A stretch of DNA of 64,000 bases, from positions 1,054,001-1,118,000 of the forward strand of contig JACTVC010000019.1 in the NCBI GenBank assembly GCA_018417955.1, read 5' to 3'. Below the pieces are notes generated by a model that worked only from the letters and a program-made list of their open reading frames with translations, searched no databases and was not told where the DNA came from. A program made the translations under genes and the position numbers. Of the stretch, positions 11,513 to 22,876 are shown in pieces; positions within the stretch are counted from its first letter, which is position 1, and each line of letters starts with the position of its first letter. This stretch comes from Laccaria trichodermophora (taxonomy: Eukaryota > Basidiomycota > Agaricomycetes > Agaricales > Hydnangiaceae).

Positions 11513-14334
11513 ATGGCCTCCCCTTCACTGCCTGTCACAATCAAGCCTGTCAATGTTAAGGACAGTGAGGCGATTCCATCGTCGTATACACCATCCTTCG
11601 GCACTCCGGACCTTCGCGCTCTTCGTGCACAGTATGCAGGCACTCCGCCTCCACCAAACATTCCTCTGAGAGCTACCCAGACCCCCGTCAGCAACCGAAT
11701 CGGATCTCCAGCCGTGTCTCTAGCACCTCACTCTGACTCTCCACCTCGCCGTCCGGCCCCTCAGGCTGTAGGCGGCCTTTCGGCATCTCGCCAACCTGGT
11801 TCCGACACCCCACCCGTCTTTGATTTGGACGACCTACCAGACGAGGAAAAGGCCAAAATATTAGGCAGACATTTAGTGCCTAAGGACCTACGCACGAAAG
11901 CTCTACTCGAGGCCAAGTCAGCAACAGGGTCGGACCTCGGGAGTTTGAATGGCTCAAAGCCTGGTAGTTCACGTTCAAGGAGATCGTCCGCAGGCGGGAC
12001 TAAGACCCCCAGGAGAGAGGACTCCGAACCATTTCCCATTCCATATGATGCTCCTGGGGCTGATGTAACGTGAGTCCCTCATGTGTTAACCCCGCGATGT
12101 TTTCTCAAGGAGACACAAGCCATGACATTTATAAATGGCATGCTGACCAGCGGCGTCAAGCTGGTAGGGTCCGCTCGACTTCATTCGCTGGCCCGAGTCA
12201 ACCCCCACCTGCCGCATTTGAGCACATTCACGAACCTGGTGGCTTCCGACGGAATTACATGATATTACGTGCCAACGAGCAGGGAGTCGAGGAACCCCAA
12301 ATTTTGAATAATTTTATCGACTTTTTGCTCTTGTTTGGCCATTTTGTATGTCGCTTCCACCCTTCCGCAATCTTCACCCCTTATAATTTCATTTGCTAGG
12401 CTGGAGAGGACCTTGAAGAGGACGAAGACGAAGGCAAAGAGGATGACGAGGAAGCTGACGCAGGCGTACCATCTACAACGTTGACCGCAGGCTTGTCCGA
12501 CATTGCGGAAACCACACCTTTGCTCACATCCTCAACGGTGTCCAGGTCGAGATCGCGTTCTCGCCGCAGGCGCAATTCTGTCGGACCGGCTGGAAATGCC
12601 ACCGTTACCCAAGCTGTCTTAATGGTATCTCCTTTTCCTTATCAAATCATGCATTCTACGACCAACTGATATTCCTTCAGCTGTTGAAGTCCTTTATAGG
12701 GACTGGCGTTCTTTTTTTGGGCAAGGCGTGGGTGAATGCTTGAATATCGACAACAATTTAACTGATGGTGCTCTAGGTTCCTGAACGGGGGCCTCCTCTT
12801 CTCCACCTTAACTTTCATTTTTATCGCCTGTATATCGCTCTATTCTTTCCTTCTCCTCGTCAAAACGAAGTTTGTCGTCCGTGGAAGCTTCGGAGGTCCG
12901 TCAGCTCTTGCATTCCTACTTCTCTGTTTGACTTATGTTATTAGACATTGGCGGAGCTATGTATGGGCCCTGGATGCGCTATTTAATTCTCGGGTCAATC
13001 GTTGTTTCTCAGCTGGGCTTTGTTGCTGCATACACAATCTTCGTCGCTGAGAACCTTCAGGTAGAATCATTATTTCTTGGTGCTATGGGTTTAATTTGCT
13101 GACACGAATCTTCCAAAGGCGTTCGTCATGGGTGTTACCAATTGCACAAAACTAATACCCGTTCAATACTTCATTGTGATGCAGCTCTGCGTCTTTTTGC
13201 CACTGGTTTTGATCCGAGATCTGGCAAAACTAAGCACAACGGCGCTCATTGCAGACGGCTTTATTCTGGTCGGTTTGGTATATATTTTTGGAAGCGAGAT
13301 CTCTCTTATTGCGCAACGTGGAATTGCGGAGGTCAAACTCTTCAATCCAAAGGATTTCCCTTTGTTTATTGGGTGAGTTTTGCGAGCTGACCGCCATGAA
13401 ATTGATTACCTATCTCCATCCCAGCACAGCAGTTTTCTCATTTGAAGGGATTGGTTTGGTATGACTACCGAATCTGACTCGTCTTATTTTTGACCCGTCT
13501 TTAGGTCATCCCGATCACTGACGCAATGCGTGAACCGCACAAGTTCCCGGCAACGTTGACAGGCGTCATGGCATTCTTAACGGGTACGTGCTTTTGTTTT
13601 GCTTTCGTCACACGCTTCTCATTTCTCCGAGTAGTGCTGTTTGGAGGCGCTGGCATTCTTGCCTATCTTACATTCGGATCAGAAATTCAGACTGTAGTCC
13701 TTGTAAACCTTGATTCGTCGAGTAAGATGGTGCAATCAGTATGTCCATTTGGGCCTATCGTGTATTCGCTTTTTGCTCATGATGTTGGCTAGGTCCAACT
13801 CCTTTACGCACTTGCCATCCTCCTTTCAGTGCCGCTCCAGTTGTTCCCAGCCGTTCGGATCCTCGAGAATGGGATATTCACTCGAAGTGGAAAGGCTGAT
13901 CCCAAAGTCAAGTGGCTGAAGAACTGCTTCAGGTTTGGTATGGTGGCCATCTGTACGATCATCAGCTGGCTCGGTGCAGCTGATCTGGATAAATTCGTTG
14001 CCTTCGTTGGTAGCTTCGCTTGGTACGAGCCGCATGCGTTTTCGTAGCTTTTTGTGTTAATTTTTCCCTTCAAGCGTGCCGCTGTGCTATGTATATCCCG
14101 CAATGTTGCATTACAGGGCTTGTGCACATACACGAAAGCAGAAACTGGCAGATATGGCAATGATCGTCTTTGGCCTGATCGCTGCGGCATATACGACCAC
14201 TCAAACTATTCGAGTCCGTCATCTTTTCAATTCTCCATTCTTCTTTTATTGACGAAGGACAACAGTTGATGTTAGAACCTGATACGTCGACGGGCTCTCC
14301 ATACGGTAGATGTGAGCCTGTCCCGCGAACATGA
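11513..14334 (+). CDS. AVT3: Vacuolar amino acid transporter, AVT3/AVT4 type
   Basis: About nine exons. A cytosolic N-terminal region of roughly 350 residues is rich in Ser/Pro and acidic runs (EEDEDEGKEDDEE near 12415). It includes the family-typical segment GFRRNYMILRANEQG. The AAAP/SLC32-36 transporter domain begins at LLKSFIGTGVLFLGKAF near 12685 and carries about eleven hydrophobic segments, among them YSFLLLVKTKFVV, SQLGFVAAYTIFVAENLQ and FSFEGIGLVIPITDAM. The last exon ends at the TGA at 14332-14334. Yeast Avt3 and Avt4 export neutral amino acids from the vacuole by proton symport. The same role is inferred from the domain order and long acidic N-terminus. It converges on the PRXL2 gene, 115 bp apart. 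Confidence 0.9.
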
Positions 14335-14448
14335 CGGGCATTCTAGGTTGCGGTGGTTGGAGGGACAATATATACATCTGTCGGATTCTAGATGTCATAC
14401 CATAGTTGTAAAACATAATTCATGCAAGGATCGTAATTGAAATACATT

Positions 14449-16421
14449 CTACTGCCTCGTCGAGTCCTCAAATCGCTCATCCGTCGTAAACTCGTCCGAG
14501 TGGCCGCTCACGCCTGAGCTAGTACTTTCATAGAGACCAAGGGTACCATGACAATCGTGGCCTCGCCGTCGATTCTTCCTCTCCCGTAACAATTCCAAAC
14601 TCTTTTGTCTGTTGCCCATCCATTGTTCACTCGCTCTCCTTGCTGCCAGTGCATCCGATATAGAATCCCGCCTAAGCAGTGTTCCGTTCTTGCTTGTTGA
14701 ATTTCGTCGGACGCTCAATCGTCGGATTGACTGGTTCGCGCTTCGTTTTGCATGGACCTTCCAACCCTCTTGGTGAGGAGGCTGTAGTGACGGCAAAACA
14801 ACGCCAGCAGCTTTGAGCACATCTCTGATAGGTGCGTGACTTTTCGTGTTCTGCATACGGTGCGCATAAGAGCAAGTCAATCTAGTGCAGCGAGACGTCA
14901 ATTCAATTGCAACGATATAGAAAGTGGCCGCTTTTACCCAGGTCCAAAAACAAACTCGCCACCAAGCTGTCCAATATCACCACCCTTTTCCCACACAGGC
15001 ATGCCTACTTTGAAGGCTCTGACGACGACCATGGCAATCCCACCTACCAGTCCATGTTTGACGTAGTCTCCATCACCACTAGTTTCCTGTTCTTCGGAAT
15101 ATTCATGGGCACCCAGAGCCAAACCGTCCGAGATGCTGCCATGGTGACGACGACCATGCTCTCGCGCATGACCACCTTTGTCCCTGCCCATTCCCAGCGC
15201 GGTATAGATAGCAAGCGAAGGGTCTGTGTACATATGGAACGGCAACTGGAATATCTTGCGGTATTTTCCAATCATGGCGTGCGCGCCATTGCTGATTACC
15301 ACCAACTGCACCTCCTGAATCGAGTCCTTGTTTGACTGTAGCATCTCTGGCTTCACGAGAGACGAGAGGGACGACATATAGTCCTGGCAGAGAGGGCACC
15401 AGAAATGGCGTATAAAGATGACAATGGTGCGGAGTTGGGCGAAGATGGAGCCGAAGAGAATGCGATCACCATTTGCAGTGAAGATGGAAAGAGAAGCAGC
15501 ATGGCTGAGTTGTGAAAAAGAGGGAATAGCCCACTCTGATTGGGAGAGAGAACCAGTGCTATTGCAGCTATTATTACAATCCCCAGCGAGGAAAGGCGAC
15601 GTGCTGGGAGGACTTGGTGCAGGACGTGGGGTGGTGAAAGCATCTTCTACAGAGTGATCATACGACGGTGCAGGGGAAGGAGTTGATATGTTGACGTAGG
15701 ATGAATCGGACAGTACACTGGAAGCTACTGCTGGCTTGATGGAGACCCTTCTTTTTCTTAGAAAATTTGATGGGGCAGAGATCGAGGAGGAAAGCGATTG
15801 CTTGCGCGAGGAGTTGGCGCGACTAGTGTCGAATGACTGCGAGTGTCTCAAACGCCCAGATTCGCAAGCATAGTATGCAGTGTTCAAAGACTCAGGAATC
15901 GGCCCAGCTGTTCCGTACATTGGGCAGTCGCGCATGGGGATCAGACGTTTTTCTTTAGATTCTTGAAGAACCATGGAGACCACAGGGCGTGATATAAAGG
16001 CCTTACGGATGTGCTTGTAATCTTCTTTGTTTGCTGTGGTGGCGTCGTCCAGTGTCGTCTTCTGCACAAGGATTCGAGCGAACCTCCGAGAGTTCTGTCT
16101 GCCATGAGAAGGTTGCCTGACAGATCTGCCATGAGAAGGTCGCCTGACAGGTTTGAATCTGACATGGGGCACAGTCGTATCGCTTTCAGTGCCACTGCTG
16201 TCCCCGTCTCGAACTTCACATAGACGATATTCCGGCGACAGACGTTGGGCGGCCTGTGTCGCCTGACTCAGCTCGATAGAATATTGGCGGTCTTGTTGGC
16301 TAGCTATTCTACTTCTGAGGACCCAGAGAGGCGCAAACGGATCAGAAGGGTCTGGCGAGGGAAAGCGTTCTGCGACGGAGATGGCTGGTGGCGGTTTACG
16401 TTTTACACGATAGGAAATCAT
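14449..16421 (-). CDS. PRXL2 / AhpC-TSA-type thioredoxin-fold protein with long disordered N-terminus
   Basis: One long exon (16421 to about 14934) and a last exon (about 14885-14449) join as FVFGPGLTCSYAHRMQNT, the typical C-terminal block of the PRXL2 (AAED1/SelU-like) family. The thioredoxin-fold part contains IRHFWCPLCQDYMSSL with a CxxC pair near 15390. It is preceded by about 290 residues of Ser/Arg/Pro-rich sequence with no known domain. That part has a short near-perfect repeat (RPSHGRSVRQPSHGR, 16080-16145). PRXL2 proteins are thiol-dependent redox proteins. The CxxC suggests redox activity here, but the substrate is unknown. The C-terminal tail is basic and rich in Arg. Confidence 0.85.
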
Positions 16422-16684
16422 GACTGTAAGACGAGGTCGTCGGACAAGTTCAAAGGCGGATATTCAAAGGGAGAGGATAGCATGAGGCTGACAGTGACAG
16501 TAGCAAGAAGCAAGCAAACAGCAAAATTCAAATTCACACAAGAGTCGGGTATTACATTTCCAAGCCCATCATTGTACGCATAGTCGCAGACATCGCTGCT
16601 AGGCCGGCATTGAAAGACCGCCGGTCTGGGCCACGCCTGAGGGCAAGGCCCATCCGCGATGCGCTCTGTTCACCATAAATTCTT

Positions 16685-17285
16685 TCAGGGAGAGGTGAAC
16701 CCATCCTGTATTGTAGTGGTAATGGAGTCAGTGTGCAGTTGCTCAAGCTGAACCACCTCCTTGGCTAACCTGCAAAAGTCACAAGTACAGGGCTGCGTGC
16801 CTGACCCATGATGATCACATCCATAATCCATTCCAGCGTCTGTGCCACAACACGTCCAGCGGAAACCCTGCGGCCAGTACTTGTAGAACCTCTCTTCGTT
16901 TCCACCATATTGAACTTCAAACTTTCGCTTGTGATCGGCAGCTTCGTTTTCAACGACGTGTCCCCATCCCGTTCCTTCTAAGGGGCAAGACCAAGTGATA
17001 AGTTCCAAGCGCCCTTCGTGTTTGTTTCCGTCTCGACACCTGCGGTGCTTATCGTACCACACGACTGGTTTCTTACATGTGAGTTTGTGAGTGGGCCAGT
17101 CGGCGCGTTGACATGTGGTGCCTGTTGACAACAGACAGAGTTAGTGGCGTTGAGGGTGAGAGAAGCGCTTAAAACTCGCTGCAGTAATTATGCTCTTTGC
17201 AAGTGGAGCATCGTTGAAGTGTGACCTCCTCTTCGCCTTTGCGACAAACCTCGCATGTACGTGGAGTAATAGCGGGGTGGACCAT
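16685..17285 (-). CDS. MYND-type zinc finger protein, exon junction uncertain
   Basis: Exon 1 from the ATG at 17285 reads MVHPAITPRTCEVCRKGEEE and continues through RCSTCKEHNYCS, the first half of a MYND finger. The next exon (from about 17124) supplies the second half, CQRADWPTHKLTC. Beyond it is a Cys/His-rich C-terminal part (WTCCGTD, GCDHHG, PCTCDFC) typical of basidiomycete MYND proteins. The expected junction is YCS then two residues then CQ. The only nearby GT donor (GAGTTTTAAG, about 17176) with the CAACAG acceptor (about 17125) leaves the frame off by one base. Either a base is missing in the sequence, splicing is non-canonical, or the gene is broken. MYND fingers bind protein partners; the function is otherwise unknown. 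A coding-like stretch at 17286-17450 (NLHRPFKLYHVPDILID) may be an upstream exon. Confidence 0.6.
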
Positions 17286-17431
17286 TGGAAAACACCTCTG
17301 GAGGTCTGAACTCAACGATAACGTTCAAGTTGACATTCGAAGGGGTGGCACGCAAAGGTTTATCGATGGTCCAGCGGCAATCCAGCGGCGCCACACAAAT
17401 GTCAATCAATATATCGGGAACATGATAAAGT

Positions 17432-17644
17432 TTAAATGGCCGATGTAAATTGACTTGACATGGACTGGCATTGGTATATCTTTAAAAAAATACGAAACAA
17501 CCCTCGTACACAGTTAACAAGCTTCATCGCCCGCTCAGTTTGTTGGGTGATCTGGTTGCAACTGTGTTCTGACTCGGCGTGCTTTGCGTGCGTGGCCAAT
17601 AGCGAGGCCGCAATAAACATGATGATATAGGCTGAAAGACGCAT
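17432..17644 (-). CDS. Possible small secreted peptide ORF
   Basis: A 70-codon ORF starts 12 bp after the eIF6 stop on the same strand. Its first 20 residues (MRLSAYIIMFIAASLLATHA) look like a cleavable signal peptide, followed by a short stretch with two Cys. It lies where the eIF6 3' untranslated region should be and could be chance. It could also provide the first exon of the coding-like sequence at 17286-17450. No family is recognised. Confidence 0.2.
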   Translation of the reverse strand: MRLSAYIIMFIAASLLATHAKHAESEHSCNQITQQTERAMKLVNCVRGLFRIFLKIYQCQSMSSQFTSAI

Positions 17645-17655
17645 GCAACGTAGTA

Positions 17656-18614
17656 TTAAGCCCAGTTGTCTATCAGTGAGTCGCGCATCTCCCCGATCAC
17701 TGCTGTTGAATCCTGTCCTTGGAGCTCTGGGATGGAATCAATATTATCGAGAGTACCAAATCTTCAAAGACCTACTGAACGTCGCCTCGATCACGCTGAT
17801 CTCTGTTGCCGTTGTCTCCAAGCCGGTAAACGCACACCAATCATTTACGACAAGGCCGGCGCCAATGACATCTGAACCTCGGTTTACCGTGCCAGCCTTT
17901 CGCGGTGTGAGATCAATTTATCTACCCGATAAAAAAAAGAGAGATAAAGGTGCGTACTACCAGAGGTATTTGGAGAAGACTACTCAGTTCATCTTGATCT
18001 TGTATACTTGTTTTTGGGTGCACGAGACCACCTTGGTTCGTGATCGCACAGTAACTTCCGACGAGAACGTTTTCTGCAATTGTTTGCCGGAAAACCTCAA
18101 CCTTGAGGACATCAGCAATAATTTCTTCGGTCTCCCTGTCTACATCTGGGTGCACCATGGCGACGTAATCGTTGCACGCGATAACATTTCCCAATGCAGA
18201 GAGACGTTCTTCAACACGCTGAATCGCGACAGTGTCAGGTAATGAATTGCGCAAATGTTGTAGTTCCTGGTCTGTCGTCGTGGAAGGGACTAGAAGTCCG
18301 TGGCGATTGCCTAGTGGTGGAAGGATAATGAGGAAAGGTCGAGAATAAATAAATGATTGTGAAGTATCGCACCAGCCGTGAGTCGACCAATGATTCGGGT
18401 TCCTCCAATACTGGTGTGCACTATTGGGATGACATCTCCGAGTTCGCTTTCAAACGCGGAGTAGAAATTTGTGCTGCCTTGGATTGCAGCCAGGCAGTAG
18501 CTGTTTGTTAATTTTGAGAAGACACCGATGTCACTGCTGTTTTCAAATTGGAGACCTATAAACGGTTGAGATGCGACGTCAAATGTAAGCCAAGGGAAGC
18601 ATACGAGTAGCCAT
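17656..18614 (-). CDS. TIF6: Eukaryotic translation initiation factor 6 (60S anti-association factor)
   Basis: Five exons (18614-18605, 18555-18373, 18310-17958, 17896-17776, 17717-17656) join through GT-AG introns to 242 aa, against about 245 in yeast Tif6. The first exon is only 10 bases and yields [16 protein letters not shown]. Other hallmark segments are [35 protein letters not shown] and [16 protein letters not shown]. The 3' tail ends in DSLIDNWA. The factor binds the 60S subunit, is needed for its biogenesis and export, and blocks premature joining to 40S. The start is 137 bp from the divergent NDUFAF7 start, so they share a short promoter region. Confidence 0.97.
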
Positions 18615-18751
18615 GGTTGTAGTGGTATGAATAGGAGGCTTTCAGATGGATTAGATAACCCAGAATGATCGCGGTAATAAAAAGGAAAAGATCCAGTCAC
18701 ATTGCGTCACAGGCCGGTGCCGCCACCTCTGAGGCTCTGTTGATTTGCTGA
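18615..18751. promoter_or_regulatory. Short bidirectional promoter between eIF6 and NDUFAF7
   Basis: Only 137 bp separate the two divergent start codons, so this interval must contain both promoters or both 5' leaders. I see no clear TATA box. The inference rests on spacing only. Confidence 0.45.
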
Positions 18752-20440
18752 ATGCACCGAGTTATGTTACATCGAATCTTTCCGAGCCGAGCTTCGAGGA
18801 CTGTTTTTTCGCCATGCTCAAGACCCTATTTCCGCCCTTCACGGCGAATGAATCACAATTTGTCTGCTAGCGTGTCAAAGGTCGAAAAAATCATCCTTGA
18901 CGGTATCAAGGTATTTGACGCGTTCTTTATACCTCCATACGCAGGAGTTGACAGAGTATTAAGGCAACAGGTCCAATCCCTTTTTCAACGTACATGCAAC
19001 TATGCCTCTCCCACCCTACGCATGGATATTACATGAACCCGTCACACTCTGTCTTTGGAACAAGAGGCGATTTTATTACGAGCCCTGAAATCAGTCAGGT
19101 TTTCGGAGAGGTCTGAAGGTTTTCTACCTCTCGTGAGAGTCTCAGAGGTAATGATCGGCTAGTGGTTATAGCTCGTTGGTGTCTGGTTGCTGTCTCAGTG
19201 GGAAAATGCGGGACGGCCTGCTGCTATCAGACTTGTTGAACTTGGTCCAGGCAGGGGCACGTTGATGGACGATGTCCTACGAGTTCGTCTTTTTGGTTTC
19301 CCTCGATTCACTCCTAAAAATTTAAATTCAAATCTCTAGGTCATCTCGCGGATAATGCCTGGGAACAGTTCCATCAACGTACATCTCGTTGAAACGAGCT
19401 CTTCAATGCGTTCCTTGCAAGAAGCAAAATTGTGTTCATCTTCACGACAAGCAAAGTTCGACATTCATTGGCATCATTCCGTGAGCGACATCCCACCCAG
19501 TGTTTCTGAGTACACAATGTTTTTCGCCCACGAATTCTTCGATGCATTGCCAATACACACTCTTCAGGTGAGTGTTTAAGACATTCACCCACACGACTGA
19601 CGAACGAGACATCAGAAAACTGAAACTGGGTGGCATGAGGTACTCATTGATGTGAACCCTGACTACAATGCGACTGGGGATTGCCAAATGGACGTTGAAA
19701 AACCCAATGCTCTGAAAACCACCACAAATTCAAATTCTCGGTTGCGTAGGGTTCTTTCTCGCTCGCCCTCAGCCACATCCACTCTCTTGGGCCAATCATC
19801 ACCCAGGTTTTCGGAAATACCTGTAGGCTCTTCAATCGAGGTTTCTCCAACTTCTTTCAGGACGGTTAGGCAAGTTGGGGAACTGTTGTTAGGAAATGTA
19901 AAGGATCAGGAAGGTGATTCGTCGCGGTCGCCTGGCGGTTGTGGCCTTATTATCGACTATGGGGATGGCCATGTGTTCGGGGATTCATTTCGAGTGAGTC
20001 GCGTGAGTTACAAAGGTCAATTTGCAATCTTTACCGTGGCTACGAAGGCATTTAGCAACCACAAGCTCGTCGACGTGTTCGATCAGCCCGGTGATTGTGA
20101 TCTCACTGCAAACGTTGATTTCGCCTATCTCAGAGAAGCAGTGGAAGATCTAGGTTGGCTCGGCTACTTCCCTGCCCATTCACAACCGCTTATATGTCAA
20201 TTTACAGTGACGGTCCATGGGCCAATACCGCAGTACATGTTTCTAGAGAATATGGGTTTGCAGCTTCGTCTTGATTCCTTGGTACGTGCAGCCAAGGCTG
20301 AGGCACGAAAAACTGCAATTCGCGATGCCGCAGAGAGGCTCGTCAGTAAGTCTGGAATGGGTACGGAGTACAAGGTAATAGGCTTGACTACAGGTGTAAA
20401 GGATGGAGGGAAAGTGTGGCCTTTTGTAAAGGCTAAGTAA
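18752..20440 (+). CDS. NDUFAF7: NDUFAF7-type protein arginine methyltransferase, mitochondrial
   Basis: The N-terminus is Arg-rich and lacks acidic residues (MHRVMLHRIFPSRASRTV), as expected of a mitochondrial presequence; a second Met lies four residues on. Spliced exons give GPIPFSTYMQLCLSHPTHGY and GTRGDFITSPEISQVFGE. They continue with the SAM-binding loop LVELGPGRGTLMDDVLR near 19240, then FAHEFFDALP and CGLIIDYGDGHVFGDSFR. These are the conserved blocks of the MidA/NDUFAF7 family (PF02636). The enzyme dimethylates an arginine on complex I subunit NDUFS2 and is needed for complex I assembly; this function is carried over from the family. A fungal-specific Ser-rich insert lies near 19720-19850. 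The end is at 20440. Confidence 0.93.
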
Positions 20441-20540
20441 TTTACCCAACGTTTGGGCGCTGCCCTTCGTCGTAGATACATAACCACAAGGTTTACGTTG
20501 GACTTACGCGTATATGTCGCGTTTAGGGCGCCTGAGAAGT

Positions 20541-21247
20541 TCAACGTCGTGGGGAACGGGAACGAGAACTCCGTTTACGGTTTCGATCCTTGCGCCTGCT
20601 GCGATCCTCGCCTCTATTCTCCCTTCCCTCTTCACGTGTCCCCTGTTCTCCCTCTCTCAGACCCTCATCTCCACATTCCTTTGACCTTTCCCTCTCCTTG
20701 CGCCGCTTCCACATCAGCTTTCTGACACAGCTTCCACAAAGGACCACTTTGACTAACGCCGACTTACTCTCACCATGCTCCACATATGCAAAGGGCAGCT
20801 CCATCGTTGTGAGGGTTATCTCACGCGCCATTCGATGATATTCACAGCGCGTATTCCCACAGGTTGACTCCCCGAACCCTCCAAGGACTTCTTCTTCCGT
20901 TCTCCAACGCATCGCAAACTGCGGCTCAGATGAGTTAGCATAGAGTGCCGGAAAGATGGCTTATTCATATGACATTTGACGTACATTCCCGGATTTGAAA
21001 TGCTTGAGATCGCACAATGCGAACTCCCGGTACAAACTAGAATAATACTTGGCGGCGAGTTGCTCATCCCAAGACGAACCCCTTTCTTCCCCGTCCCGCA
21101 AAAACCTATGATTAGGTCAGTCATGTTGCGGATTAAGGCCAACGCTGAACATTTGTACTTATGCGATGCCTTCAAGATCTCAAATTCCGTTATTCCGAGA
21201 GGCTTCCTTGCTCCTGACGACTTGGATGAATCTCCGAGGAGAGCCAT
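20541..21247 (-). CDS. FRA10AC1-like nuclear protein
   Basis: Three exons from the ATG at 21247: MALLGDSSKSSGARKP, then FLRDGEERGSSWDEQLAAKY continuing into YREFALCDLKHFKSGN, then AMRWRTEEEVLGGFGESTCG. The order SWxxxLAxKYY, LCDLxxFKxG, RWRTExEV and a CxxxxC pair identifies the FRA10AC1 family (PF09725). The C-terminal 45 residues are extremely basic and charged (RRKERERSKE, RSRRKDRNRKRSSRSRSPRR) and end in RS-type dipeptides, consistent with a nuclear, splicing-associated protein. Human FRA10AC1 has been linked to the spliceosome; that role is inferred here. Confidence 0.88.
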
Positions 21248-21660
21248 TGTGGAAGATAGAAATGTAGCAAAGGTGGCTGTGCAATTCACTGATGAGTGAC
21301 ACGTGGACCGTCACGCGCATCTTTGAGGTCCCCTCCACCTTTTTAGACCTTCAGAACTTTGAATTTAACTGGCACTTGGGAAAGGTACACGCAGCCTTGG
21401 CCTTGGCCCGTAAGTTTTTCAAATCAAGTACCCAGTAAGTAATAGGGGAAAACTCTATTTTCGTTGGCTCGCCAGCTCGTGGCGCTATACGATGATATAC
21501 AGACAGTGATATACATGGTGTCCCCTGCTTTGGCGATATCTTGGATTTTTGAAGGTCGGTTTCTTGATTTTTTCAGCCATCAACTTTCAAGACATGTATA
21601 CGTTTGAATTTGAAATGCCATACTAACTCTTTCTTTAGTATATATCCTATAGCTTAAGTA
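21248..21660. other. Gene-free stretch left of the transposon
   Basis: No coding sequence is supported in these roughly 410 bases. It probably contains the promoter of the FRA10AC1-like gene at its left side and AT-rich filler up to the TA target site of the mariner element at 21659-21660. Confidence 0.4.
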
Positions 21661-21679
21661 CAGTCGTGGACAGCCAAAG
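21661..21679 (+). repeat. Left terminal inverted repeat of the mariner-like element
   Basis: Nineteen bases, cagtcgtggacagccaaag, preceded by a TA at 21659-21660. Pairs with 22856-22874 with two mismatches (positions 13 and 17). Confidence 0.85.
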
Positions 21680-21888
21680 CCCACAAATCGGGTATCTGGG
21701 TGGGAACTCAATGGATTGATGAGATTATTTCAGATTCTTGCTCCAATTCTCGAAAGACGTCGAAAAACCCATCTTCGAAGTTTTCCCACGTGTATTTAGA
21801 AAGTGCCAAATTTTTGGGGCAAAAAATCGGAATATTTGTAGAATATATGTATCGGAGAGTCAAGTTTTTATTGCCAGAGCAAAAAAAA

Positions 21889-22544
21889 TCAATTAAGAAC
21901 GGCATCCAAATGCATCATTGCAGTTCTCGAAACACTGCGATGACCTTTCTGCTTCCGTACAGCCCACTGAGCCGCCTCGCCTGCTAACCCCATGCGATAG
22001 GCTGACATCCAGCGCCATGAACGGTTGATGAACCGCCGTATCACCTCAACGGGACATCCATCGAGAGCCGCCAAGGCAGCTTCCTTTGCCTGTTGGAAGG
22101 TATTTTTGTCTACCTGTCGGTATCGGTATTTAGCCCATCCCCAATACTGTAGAATTCAACGTAGTAGATAAGAAAATATGTCTAACAACAAAGAAAAATC
22201 GTGACTCACCATTTCGATGGGATTGAGTTCACAATGAAATTTGGGCAGAAAAATACATTCATGACCAGCCTCCCGAATCACAGTTTCGAGCACGGAAATT
22301 TGATTGGCAAAATCATCCTGCCTACTGAGAATACGAGCCATGCAGCAATCATCATTCTCGAACGGACAGACTGGTGCGCATTTTGCACGAAGACGACTGA
22401 CATTGAAGCCGCGCTCCTCAAGAGTTTGCTGAAGACCTTTTTGCTCCCCGGATTCTGTCGTCATTTTTTGAATCAATCTGTCGTCAACTTGGGCCGATTA
22501 CGGAGGCCAGAAATATTGCGCCTGGGCTTCTTTTTCGGAGGCAT
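21889..22544 (-). pseudogene. Truncated DDE transposase
   Basis: The ATG at 22544 opens with a basic N-terminus (MPPKKKPRRNISGLRNRPK) that meets a stop after about 23 residues. Sequence from just after this point re-enters the transposase C-terminal region: CMARILSRQDDFANQ, then the conserved CIFLPKFHCELNPIEM. A plausible intron with a GTGAGT donor (just below 22211, starting within GAGATGGTGAGT) joins IEM to YWGWAKYRYRQVDKNTFQ. The ORF ends at 21889. The first catalytic Asp residues of the DDE/DDD triad are absent because several hundred bases of the middle are missing. The protein cannot be an active transposase. Confidence 0.8.
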
Positions 22545-22855
22545 TGTGGGTATGTGGGCATTCAGCGTCCAAATTCAATTTTTTTTTTGTGAGCCCACTA
22601 CACGATGAAAATCCCTGCAACGTGGTGGACACGACCCATTGGTTGAAAGGAAGCGATTCCGCATTTTTTCAGATTTTTCCTATACTTATTTGGTATTTTT
22701 GCCAAAACTTCAGGTGTATTTCCTTATATGTGCTTTTCCTCAAGAATGGCTCGATGAATCATGCTGAAATTTGGCCACAAGCTTTGCCCAACTAGTTTGC
22801 ATCAATTCCGGTAATAAAAAAAGGCAACCTATGATGACCGAAATTATTGGTGGTC

Positions 22856-22874
22856 TCTGGTTGTCCACGACTGT
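22856..22874 (-). repeat. Right terminal inverted repeat of the mariner-like element
   Basis: Nineteen bases, ctctggttgtccacgactg, followed by TA at 22875-22876. Together with the left end it defines the element borders. Confidence 0.85.
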
Positions 22875-22876
22875 AG

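Larger units (their letters stand above)
21661..22874 (-). mobile_element. Internally deleted Tc1/mariner-superfamily DNA transposon
   Basis: The 1,214-bp element is bounded by 19-bp terminal inverted repeats matching at 17 of 19 positions. The left end is cagtcgtggacagccaaag (21661-21679). The right end is its near reverse complement, ctctggttgtccacgactg (22856-22874). Each end is flanked by TA (21659-21660 and 22875-22876), the target duplication expected of Tc1/mariner elements. Inside, on the minus strand, are the N-terminal and C-terminal parts of a DDE transposase but not the central catalytic region. The element is therefore a non-autonomous deletion derivative. With only two mismatches between the ends it is likely not very old (inference). 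Confidence 0.85.

Noticed and set aside
15044..15643. Overlapping open frames on both strands
   Set aside because: They lie within the PRXL2 exon; only the long frame has the CxxC and the FGPG-LTCSYAHRM junction.
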